Part shown: in pieces, positions 1 through 5,223 of the stretch | How positions within the stretch are numbered: position 1 is the stretch's first letter | Layout of the letters: each line of letters opens with the position of its first letter | Source of the DNA: Oscillospiraceae bacterium | Lineage (GTDB): Bacteria; Bacillota; Clostridia; Oscillospirales; Ruminococcaceae | Direction: 5' to 3' | NCBI GenBank assembly: GCA_029005335.1 | Contig: JAQXFT010000012.1 | Location: forward strand, 1-5,223 | DNA: 5,223 nucleotides | Notes under the pieces: generated by a model | Databases searched by the model: none | What the model saw: only the letters and a program-made list of their open reading frames with translations | What the model was told of the DNA's origin: nothing | Program-made: the position numbers and the translations under genes

Positions 1-1
1 G

Positions 2-640
2 GCTTTCGGTAAACAAGCCGAGGTCGTCATAACCTTTGACGGATTTCCAGGTTTTTCCGCCGTCAGTAGATTTTATAAGAGCGGATTCACCGGCAGTTAC
101 ATCTCCTCCGGCATAGATAGTATCGGGATTATCAGGGTCAATTGCGATAGGTTCACAGCATTCACGTCCGTCACCGTTTCCGTGAACCTGTATCATATCA
201 GTTACATCTGATTCTGTAAAAGTCTTTCCGCCGTCAGTAGTCTTAAAAATAACTGTTCTCGCACCTGAGAAATACGCACAACCGCAAAGGAAATATACAG
301 TATTATCATCAGTCGGGTCAATAGCCATACCCTTTACAGAAAGCAGACCTCTGTCAGCTTCATTAAGAAAGCCGAAAAGCTGTTCCCATTCATTTTTTTC
401 GTAATTATACTTGTATGCACCGCCAACGTCTGTACGCAGATACATTTCTTTCTGACCGGTTACTATACCTGAAACGAATCCGCCTCCGCCGATTTTTACT
501 GTTCCCCAGTCCATTGAATCTTCAATGGATTCAGCAGCATTAGCCGGTATTGTTGTTACAGAAGATGAAATAGTATATACACCTGAAAGTGAAATACATA
601 CAGCAAGAGCTGCTGACCATGCCCTGAGCTTTAAACTCAT
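2..640 (-). CDS. Secreted GH74-family xyloglucanase-like protein, N-terminal part (partial)
   Basis: This is the first 213 codons of an extracellular beta-propeller glycoside hydrolase; the rest lies beyond the left edge. GH74 enzymes are mostly endo-xyloglucanases that cut the beta-1,4-glucan backbone. Residues 1-36 form a signal peptide: basic start MSLKLR, hydrophobic core to about residue 30, and a probable cleavage site after the alanines of PANAA. The mature protein opens with the GH74 hallmark: GGGGFVSGI (51-59), then YLRTDVGGAYKY (67-78). Asp71 aligns with the first catalytic Asp of the family; the second lies outside the window. Two Asp-box (BNR) motifs, KTTDGGKTF (133-141) and KSTDGGKTW (190-198), mark propeller turns. 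The ATG at 640 is preceded by AAGGAG (655-650) with 9 nt spacing. Family proteins usually exceed 700 residues and, in ruminococci, may end in a dockerin, which cannot be checked here. Residues 154-166 differ from the usual GH74 motif and contain Cys161-Cys162, so the substrate may not be xyloglucan. Confidence 0.88.
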   Translation of the reverse strand, partial: MSLKLRAWSAALAVCISLSGVYTISSSVTTIPANAAESIEDSMDWGTVKIGGGGFVSGIVTGQKEMYLRTDVGGAYKYNYEKNEWEQLFGFLNEADRGLLSVKGMAIDPTDDNTVYFLCGCAYFSGARTVIFKTTDGGKTFTESDVTDMIQVHGNGDGRECCEPIAIDPDNPDTIYAGGDVTAGESALIKSTDGGKTWKSVKGYDDLGLFTES

Positions 641-679
641 ATAAAATCACTCCTTAAATTATTATTTTCTGATACTTTA

Positions 680-708
680 ATGTTATCATATTTTTTAAAA
701 AAAGTCAA
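680..708 (-). promoter_or_regulatory. Predicted sigma-A promoter for the GH74-like gene
   Basis: Read on the minus strand, the -35 box is TTGACT (708-703). A 17-nt spacer follows, then TAACAT (685-680) as a -10 box, preceded by TGA, which makes an extended -10 element. The predicted start is near 673, giving a leader of about 33 nt before the ATG at 640. The -10 hexamer matches consensus at only four of six positions, so the extended TG probably matters. The AT-rich block at 709-745 would lie where an UP element is expected. Confidence 0.6.
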
Positions 709-754
709 CGGCATTTCAAAAAATACAAATATTTTTTTTGCACCCTTGACTTTT
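700..754. repeat. Nested dyad between divergent promoters
   Basis: AAAAGTCAA (700-708) and TTGACTTTT (746-754) are perfect inverted 9-mers that contain the -35 boxes of the two divergent promoters. Inside them, AAAAAATA (718-725) and TATTTTTT (730-737) form a second perfect inverted repeat around the 4-nt centre CAAA. The two dyads share almost the same centre (about 727). The outer arms may be symmetrical simply because both are -35 boxes. The inner A/T tracts could be a shared UP element or curved DNA, or a regulator's operator. The DNA pattern is certain; the role is inferred. Confidence 0.6.
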
Positions 755-774
755 ATGTACATCTGGTTTATAAT
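746..774 (+). promoter_or_regulatory. Consensus sigma-A promoter for citrate synthase
   Basis: The -35 box TTGACT (746-751) and a perfect -10 box TATAAT (769-774) are separated by the optimal 17 nt. Transcription should begin near 781, giving a leader of about 53 nt. The upstream A/T tracts at 718-739 could act as an UP element. Eleven of twelve hexamer positions match consensus, which suggests high basal expression unless it is repressed. The likely transcript covers citrate synthase and the following epimerase-like gene. Confidence 0.82.
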
Positions 775-784
775 AATTGATATA

Positions 785-802
785 TTACTTCTTGATAAGT
801 AA
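785..802 (+). repeat. Inverted repeat in the citrate synthase leader
   Basis: TTACTT (785-790) and AAGTAA (797-802) are perfect inverted 6-mers around a 6-nt centre. They begin a few bases after the predicted transcription start. This could be an operator placed to block the promoter, or a weak AU-rich hairpin near the mRNA 5' end. It ends 15 nt before the ribosome binding site, so it would not hide it. Short AT-rich dyads also arise by chance in such spacers. Confidence 0.4.
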
Positions 803-833
803 AAAAGATTTATAAAAGAAAGGATATGATAAA

Positions 834-2207
834 ATGGCAGATTACAGCTTTTCACATATTACCCCTCTTATCAATGAGCTTTCGGAATCGTGTATAAGCA
901 ATTCCGTTATAAATCCTGATTTGTATTCACAGTTCGACGTAAAAAGGGGACTCCGTGATATTAACGGAAACGGCGTTGTTGCAGGTCTGACTAACATCAG
1001 CACTATCAGGGCTACTGAGGTTGTTGACGGAAAAACAGTTCACTGCGACGGAAAGCTATATTACAGAGGAATAGACGTTGAGGATATCGTCAGCGGATTT
1101 GTTAAGGAAAAGCGTTTCGGTTTTGAAGAAACTGTTTATATACTGCTTTTCGGAAAGCTTCCCTCACGTCATCAGCTTGAGGATTTCAAAAAGCTTCTTG
1201 CAGATTTCAGAGTGCTTCCGACTTCCTTTACACGTGATGTCATTATGAAAGCTCCCAGCGAAAATATGATGAATACCCTTGCAAAATCCGTACTTGCCCT
1301 TTATTCATATGATGACAATGCAGACAATACATCTATTCCGAATGTCCTCAGACAGTGCATAGAGCTGATAACATTATTTCCGGTTCTCTCAGTATACGGA
1401 TATCAGGCATACAACTATTATAAGAACGGACAGAGCTTATTTATACACCAGCCGAATCCGGATTTGTCAATCGCTGAAAATATACTTTATATGCTTCGTC
1501 AGGACAGTAAATATACTGAGCTGGAAGCACGTATTCTTGACCTTGCCCTTGTACTCCATGCCGAACACGGAGGCGGTAACAATTCATCATTTACAGTTCA
1601 TGTTGTTACATCTTCCGGAACTGATACCTATTCCGCAATAGCTGCCGCACTCGGTTCACTCAAAGGTCCTAAGCATGGCGGTGCGAATATCAAAGTCGTT
1701 ATGATGTTTGACGATATGAAAAAGAACCTTAAAGACTGGGAGGACGAGGAAGAAATCAGGACATACCTACGCAAGCTCCTGCACAAGGAAGCTTTCGACC
1801 ATGCCGGACTTATTTACGGAATGGGTCATGCTGTATACTCCAAATCCGACCCGAGAGCAAAGGTTTTCAAATCCTTTGTTGAAAAGCTCTCAATTGAAAA
1901 GGGTACTGAAAAGGAATTTAAGCTCTATTCAACTGTTGAACGTCTTGCAACTCAGGTAATTTCCGAGGAGAGAAGAATCTATAAGGGCGTATGTGCAAAC
2001 GTTGACTTCTACAGCGGATTTGTATACAGAATGCTTGGTCTGCCTTATGAGCTTTTCACACCTATTTTCGCAATCGCAAGAATTGCCGGCTGGTCTGCAC
2101 ACCGTATGGAGGAGCTTATAAACTCCAATAAAATAATCAGACCTGCTTATAAGGCAATTTCACCTTATACCGATTACAGCAATCTTGATGAAAGAACAGA
2201 TGCATAA
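834..2207 (+). CDS. gltA: Citrate synthase
   Basis: This cytoplasmic enzyme condenses acetyl-CoA with oxaloacetate to citrate, in anaerobes mainly to supply 2-oxoglutarate and glutamate. The gene is complete at 457 residues, longer than the roughly 370-430 usual for bacterial si-citrate synthases because of an N-terminal stretch before LYYRGIDVEDI (75-85). Family active-site residues are present: His242 and His245 in LHAEHGGG, catalytic His281 in GPKHGGAN, His332 and Arg341 in the segment GMGHAVYSKSDPRA, catalytic Asp391 in NVDFYSGF, Arg416 in the ARIAGW segment and Arg436 in IIRPAY. These match the E. coli oxaloacetate and catalytic set. The usual GHRVY is GHAVY here, a variant I associate with clostridial-type enzymes. 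The start is fixed by GAAAGGA (818-824), 9 nt from the ATG. The gene follows a consensus promoter and probably shares a transcript with the epimerase-like gene 48 nt downstream. A methylcitrate synthase is the main alternative, but no other propionate gene is visible. The symbol reflects the family name only. Confidence 0.93.
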   Translation: MADYSFSHITPLINELSESCISNSVINPDLYSQFDVKRGLRDINGNGVVAGLTNISTIRATEVVDGKTVHCDGKLYYRGIDVEDIVSGFVKEKRFGFEETVYILLFGKLPSRHQLEDFKKLLADFRVLPTSFTRDVIMKAPSENMMNTLAKSVLALYSYDDNADNTSIPNVLRQCIELITLFPVLSVYGYQAYNYYKNGQSLFIHQPNPDLSIAENILYMLRQDSKYTELEARILDLALVLHAEHGGGNNSSFTVHVVTSSGTDTYSAIAAALGSLKGPKHGGANIKVVMMFDDMKKNLKDWEDEEEIRTYLRKLLHKEAFDHAGLIYGMGHAVYSKSDPRAKVFKSFVEKLSIEKGTEKEFKLYSTVERLATQVISEERRIYKGVCANVDFYSGFVYRMLGLPYELFTPIFAIARIAGWSAHRMEELINSNKIIRPAYKAISPYTDYSNLDERTDA

Positions 2208-2239
2208 ATAATTATATCATCTCATATATATTCACTGAT

Positions 2240-2246
2240 GAAAGGA
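2240..2246 (+). promoter_or_regulatory. Ribosome binding site that sets the epimerase-like start
   Basis: GAAAGGA lies 9 nt before the ATG at 2256, the same spacing as at the other three starts in the window. An in-frame ATG at 2238 would give six more residues (MKGLIK), but it overlaps this site and has no Shine-Dalgarno sequence of its own at a proper distance. The start at 2256 is therefore preferred. Confidence 0.8.
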
Positions 2247-2255
2247 TTGATAAAA

Positions 2256-3260
2256 ATGAACAGCACCCAGATAACTGATTTCAATGGTACAAGCTGTATA
2301 AAACTTTGTGCCGGAGGATATTCCGCACTTATTGCCTATGAGATAGGCTCAAATGTAATCAGGCTTCATGATGACAAGAACAATATTGAATTTTTCAGAT
2401 TCAGAGAGGACAACTCCGCTGATAATATCAGACAATCCGCTGAAGTATGGGGACTTCCTACCCTCTATCTCCCTAACAGATTCGCTGACGGTGTCCTTAA
2501 AACCTCCGATGCAGTATATCAGCTTCCGGTAAACGAAAAAGCCCCTTATAACAATCATATTCACGGATTTCTGCACAAGCGTGTACATACACTTTCCGAG
2601 TATGGTTCTGATGAAAAATCCGCATGGGCAAAAACCAGATATCTTTATGATGAAAATGATGAGTTTTTCCAGTATCTTCCGGTAAAATTCCTTGCTGAAT
2701 ATACCTTCACACTTTCTGAAAGTGGTCTCAGACAGGATATTAAATTCACAAATCTTTCTGATAAGATGCTGCCGATGTCCCTTGCTTCGCATACTACTAT
2801 AAATTCACCGTTCGTATATGGTTCAAAGGAAGAGGATATCAGGCTTATTGTCCCTGCCGGAAAAAAATGCGAACTGAATGAACGCTGTCTGCCGACGGAA
2901 AGGCTTCTTGAACCCTCTGAATATGACCTCGGATACAGAACAGGCAAAAAGCCCGTACTTGTCAACGTTGACAATGATATGTATACCGGCGAATATACAA
3001 CCCTTAACGGCGAAAAATTTCACGGTGTTATTGCTGAAGATATTTCTACCGGAAAGAAAATCTGCTATGAAGTTTCGGAAGAATATAAATTCTGGATTAT
3101 CTGGAATGACAAGGGCTTCAACGGCTACTTCTGCCCCGAGCCTATGACTGCTATGATTGACGCTCCTAATCTCTCGCTTCCTGCTGATGTTACCGGCTAC
3201 TGCGAAGTAAAACCCAACGAATCCTTTGAGACATATGAGAGATTCTTTACTTTAATATGA
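2256..3260 (+). CDS. Aldose 1-epimerase (galactose mutarotase)-like protein
   Basis: This is a 334-residue cytoplasmic protein of the galactose-mutarotase fold, a family that interconverts alpha and beta anomers of hexoses. Family landmarks appear in the expected order: LPNRFADG (72-79), matching the NR motif that binds sugar; NNHIHGFLH (99-107), with His103 at the usual LHG position; PMSLASHTTIN (173-183), with His179 as the probable acid; and FCPEPMTAMIDAPN (292-305), with Glu295 as the probable base. KPNESFE near the end matches the common closing strand. There is no signal peptide or membrane segment. Length is normal for the family. It begins 48 nt after citrate synthase without a clear promoter or terminator between them, so co-transcription is likely. 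Cellobiose phosphorolysis downstream releases glucose, a plausible substrate, but this is inference; the overall match to classical GalM is modest, so substrate and even activity are open. Confidence 0.78.
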   Translation: MNSTQITDFNGTSCIKLCAGGYSALIAYEIGSNVIRLHDDKNNIEFFRFREDNSADNIRQSAEVWGLPTLYLPNRFADGVLKTSDAVYQLPVNEKAPYNNHIHGFLHKRVHTLSEYGSDEKSAWAKTRYLYDENDEFFQYLPVKFLAEYTFTLSESGLRQDIKFTNLSDKMLPMSLASHTTINSPFVYGSKEEDIRLIVPAGKKCELNERCLPTERLLEPSEYDLGYRTGKKPVLVNVDNDMYTGEYTTLNGEKFHGVIAEDISTGKKICYEVSEEYKFWIIWNDKGFNGYFCPEPMTAMIDAPNLSLPADVTGYCEVKPNESFETYERFFTLI

Positions 3261-3297
3261 CTTTTTGTGAAAAATGCATAAATTGTCCGATAAAAAA

Positions 3298-3320
3298 ATT
3301 ACATCATAATATCTTGTAAT
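3298..3320. repeat. Operator-like inverted repeat over the phosphorylase -35 box
   Basis: ATTACA (3298-3303) and TGTAAT (3315-3320) are perfect inverted 6-mers separated by 11 nt, about two helical turns centre to centre. The right arm coincides with the predicted -35 box (3314-3319). A dimeric repressor bound here would block the promoter. No regulator gene is in view, and AT-rich dyads of this size can occur by chance. Confidence 0.4.
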
Positions 3321-3342
3321 AAATCTGATATTGTGTTATAAT
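3314..3342 (+). promoter_or_regulatory. Predicted extended -10 sigma-A promoter for cellobiose phosphorylase
   Basis: A perfect TATAAT (3337-3342) is preceded by TGT, giving an extended -10 element. TTGTAA (3314-3319) sits 17 nt upstream as a four-of-six -35 box. Transcription should start near 3349-3350, giving a leader of about 59 nt. The gene can thus be expressed separately from the citrate synthase transcript, although read-through is possible because no strong terminator lies between them. Confidence 0.75.
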
Positions 3343-3349
3343 ACTATTA

Positions 3350-3369
3350 ATGCGGGGTCTGCCCGTCAT
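3350..3369 (+). other. GC-rich stem-loop at the 5' end of the phosphorylase mRNA
   Basis: ATGCGGG (3350-3356) can pair with CCCG (3362-3365) and CAT (3367-3369), leaving U3366 as a single bulge and GUCUG as the loop. It is the only GC-rich patch in an otherwise AT-rich spacer and begins almost exactly at the predicted transcription start. No U-run follows, so it is not an ordinary terminator. A 5' hairpin could protect the mRNA from decay. It ends about 24 nt before the ribosome binding site, so it does not hide it. Confidence 0.5.
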
Positions 3370-3408
3370 GAAAATATCTATCTAATTAATTTAAAGGAGT
3401 ATTTTTCT

Positions 3409-5223
3409 ATGAAGAAATTCGGATTTTTCGATGACGCTAACAAGGAATACGTTATCACTTCCCCAAAAACACCCTATCCGTGGATTAATTACCTCGGTAC
3501 TCAGGCTTTCTTCTCCCTGATTTCCAACACTGCAGGCGGTTATCACTTCTACAAAGATGCACGTCTCAGAAGAATCACACGCTATCGCTACAACAATATC
3601 CCTGTAGATATGGGCGGACGCTATTTCTACATAAACGACAACGGCACTATCTGGTCTCCCGGCTGGTCTCCCGCTAAAACTGAACTTGATGAATATCAGT
3701 GCCGTCACGGTATGGGTTATACAATCATCAAGGGTAAGAAAAATGATATTACTGCTGAAGTTACTTTCTTCGTTCCAAAGGACTATAACGGCGAAATTCA
3801 GAAAATGACTCTTACAAACAGTGGTTCAGAAGCTAAAACTTTCAAGCTCTTCTCATTTATTGAGTGGTGTCTCTGGAATGCTCAGGACGATTCAACAAAC
3901 TTCCAGAGAAACTTCAATACCGGTGAAGTTGAAGTTGAAGGCTCTACACTTTTCCATAAGACTGAATACAAGGAAAGACGTAATCACTACGCTTTCTATA
4001 CTGTAAATACTGAAATCGCCGGCTATGATGCTGATAAGGAAGCTTTCATGGGTCTCTATAACGGCTTTGAAAATCCTCAGGCAGTAGTTGCAGGCGAATC
4101 AACTAATACAGATGCTGACGGCTGGTCACCTATCGCTTCACATTCTGTCGAAGTTACTCTCCAGCCCGGCGAATCAAAGGATTATATCTTTATTCTCGGC
4201 TATGTTGAGAATCCTGTTGACCAGAAATTCAATGCTGACGGCTCTATGAACAAGTCAAAGGCTTATGAGATGATTGAACAGTATAATACTACTGAAAAGG
4301 TTGACGCTGCATTTGAAGCTAACAAGAAGATGTGGGACGAACTCCTTTCAAAGTATACTGTAAATACTCCTGATGACAAGATGAACCGTATGGTTAATAT
4401 ATGGAATCAGTATCAGTGCATGGTTACATTCAATATGTCACGTTCTGCTTCATATTTTGAAAGCGGTATCGGACGTGGTATGGGCTTCCGTGACTCAAAT
4501 CAGGATTTGCTCGGATTCGTTCATCAGATTCCCGACCGTGCAAGAGAGCGTCTTATCGACCTCGCTTCAACTCAGTTTGAGGACGGAGGCTGTTATCACC
4601 AGTATCAGCCACTCACTAAAAAGGGTAATGACGAAATCGGCGGAGATTTCTCAGATGACCCGCTGTGGATGATTCTTTCAGTTGCAGCATATATCAAGGA
4701 ATCAGGCGATTATGGTATTCTTGATGAAATGGTGCCTTATGATAATGATGAATCAAAGGCTCAGCCTATGATGCACCACCTGAAGCAGAGCTTCTACCGT
4801 GTATGCACTAACGTAGGACCTCACGGACTTCCGCTTGCAATGCGTGCTGACTGGAATGACTGCATTAACCTCAGCTGCTTCTCAAGCGAACCCGGTGAAT
4901 CCTTCCAGACTTCTACATCACCAAAGTACGGCGAGGACAAGTACAGCAAGATTGCCGAATCACTGATGGTTGCAGGTCTCTTTACATATGCAGGCCCTGC
5001 TTATGTTGAACTCTGTAAATATAAGGGCGATACTGAAGGTGCTGAAAAGGCTCAGGCTGAAATCGACAAGATGAAGGATAATATCATGAAGTACGGCTGG
5101 GACGGCGAATGGTTTATCCGTGCTTATGACGATTTCGGAAAGAAAATGGGTTCAAGCGAATGTGAAGAAGGTAAAATCTTCATCGAACCTCAGGGCTTTA
5201 TGGTTATGTCCGATGTCGGAAAG
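3409..5223 (+). CDS. cbpA: Cellobiose phosphorylase, GH94 (partial, C-terminus beyond window)
   Basis: The enzyme splits cellobiose with phosphate to alpha-glucose 1-phosphate and glucose in the cytoplasm; there is no signal peptide. The 605 residues present are about three quarters of the usual 810-820. The opening MKKFGFFDDANKEYVIT and the following TPYPWINYLG and ARLRRITRYRYNN are typical of clostridial cellobiose phosphorylases. Residues 1 to about 290 should be the N-terminal beta-sandwich, then a helical linker, then the (alpha/alpha)6 barrel from about 320. GRGMGFRDSNQD (355-366) supplies the glucose-binding Arg356 and Asp362, and RADWNDC (479-485) supplies the catalytic acid Asp484. 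These correspond, from remembered numbering, to Arg362, Asp368 and Asp490 of the Cellvibrio gilvus enzyme with a constant offset of six. The phosphate-binding His and Thr lie in the missing part. TAAAGGAG (3392-3399) fixes the start, 9 nt from the ATG. Cellodextrin phosphorylase is less likely because those are longer with a different N-terminus. The gene has its own promoter. Confidence 0.95.
   Translation, partial: MKKFGFFDDANKEYVITSPKTPYPWINYLGTQAFFSLISNTAGGYHFYKDARLRRITRYRYNNIPVDMGGRYFYINDNGTIWSPGWSPAKTELDEYQCRHGMGYTIIKGKKNDITAEVTFFVPKDYNGEIQKMTLTNSGSEAKTFKLFSFIEWCLWNAQDDSTNFQRNFNTGEVEVEGSTLFHKTEYKERRNHYAFYTVNTEIAGYDADKEAFMGLYNGFENPQAVVAGESTNTDADGWSPIASHSVEVTLQPGESKDYIFILGYVENPVDQKFNADGSMNKSKAYEMIEQYNTTEKVDAAFEANKKMWDELLSKYTVNTPDDKMNRMVNIWNQYQCMVTFNMSRSASYFESGIGRGMGFRDSNQDLLGFVHQIPDRARERLIDLASTQFEDGGCYHQYQPLTKKGNDEIGGDFSDDPLWMILSVAAYIKESGDYGILDEMVPYDNDESKAQPMMHHLKQSFYRVCTNVGPHGLPLAMRADWNDCINLSCFSSEPGESFQTSTSPKYGEDKYSKIAESLMVAGLFTYAGPAYVELCKYKGDTEGAEKAQAEIDKMKDNIMKYGWDGEWFIRAYDDFGKKMGSSECEEGKIFIEPQGFMVMSDVGK

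Noticed and set aside
641..833. Catabolite-repression (cre) site in the divergent promoter region
   Set aside because: The TGAAATGCCG stretch on the minus strand (from about 718) resembles cre in part, but the central CG is displaced and the dyad does not fit the consensus.
826..836. ATG at 826 as an alternative or overlapping start before citrate synthase
   Set aside because: It is out of frame with the gene and only about one base from the AAGGA element, too close for initiation.
637..855. Open frame of 72 codons on the minus strand across the divergent promoter region
   Set aside because: It spans both predicted promoters, has low-complexity AT-driven composition and no ribosome binding site, and overlaps the starts of two well-supported genes.
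2238..2255. Upstream in-frame ATG as the start of the epimerase-like protein
   Set aside because: It overlaps the GAAAGGA ribosome binding site that is ideally placed for the ATG at 2256, and the added residues MKGLIK are not part of the fold.
2349..3023. Several minus-strand open frames of 66-147 codons opposite the epimerase-like gene
   Set aside because: They are antisense shadows of a gene with clear family motifs and lack ribosome binding sites and recognisable protein features.
2878..3147. Plus-strand 89-codon frame inside the epimerase-like gene, and similar frames at 3821-4006 and 4457-4672 inside the phosphorylase gene
   Set aside because: They are out-of-frame readings of real genes, with no independent start signal or recognisable motif.
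3262..3274. TTTTT-GTG-AAAAA hairpin just after the epimerase-like gene as a terminator
   Set aside because: The stem is only five A-T pairs and no U-run follows, so it is too weak to call an intrinsic terminator.
3391..3708. Minus-strand 105-codon frame opposite the start of the phosphorylase gene
   Set aside because: It overlaps the strongly conserved N-terminus of GH94 in antisense and has no start signals.

Overview
The window looks like chromosome from a fibre-degrading anaerobic Firmicute, most likely a Ruminococcus-type member of the Oscillospiraceae. This is an inference from three things: moderate-GC genes separated by very AT-rich spacers, strong AAGGAG/AAAGGA ribosome binding sites 9 nt from each start, and the mix of a secreted GH74-type protein with a cytoplasmic cellobiose phosphorylase. 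The species cannot be named from the sequence alone.

Layout. Positions 640 to 2 (minus strand, running off the left edge) hold the first 213 codons of a secreted GH74-family, xyloglucanase-like protein. Positions 641-833 form a compact divergent promoter region. It carries a consensus promoter for the rightward genes and a plausible extended -10 promoter for the leftward gene, and the two -35 boxes are arms of one dyad. Positions 834-2207 encode a complete citrate synthase. After a 48-nt gap, 2256-3260 encode a galactose-mutarotase-fold (aldose 1-epimerase-like) protein, probably in the same transcript. Positions 3261-3408 contain a second strong promoter, a dyad over its -35 box and a hairpin at the predicted mRNA 5' end. 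Positions 3409-5223 hold the first 605 codons of a GH94 cellobiose phosphorylase, which runs off the right edge. No gap exceeds 300 bases. No RNA gene, mobile element or CRISPR array was seen.

How the genes may work together (inference). The secreted GH74-like protein would attack xyloglucan or related beta-1,4-glucan outside the cell. Imported cellobiose would be split with phosphate by the GH94 enzyme into alpha-glucose 1-phosphate and glucose, saving ATP. The epimerase-like protein could interconvert sugar anomers. Citrate synthase would pull acetyl-CoA and oxaloacetate toward 2-oxoglutarate and glutamate. The transporter that would deliver the sugar is not in the window.

The genes belong to known families and I see no wholly new system. 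The points most worth a second look are the shared divergent control region, the divergent cysteine-containing form of a GH74 motif, the regulatory structures ahead of the phosphorylase gene, and the linkage of citrate synthase to sugar genes.
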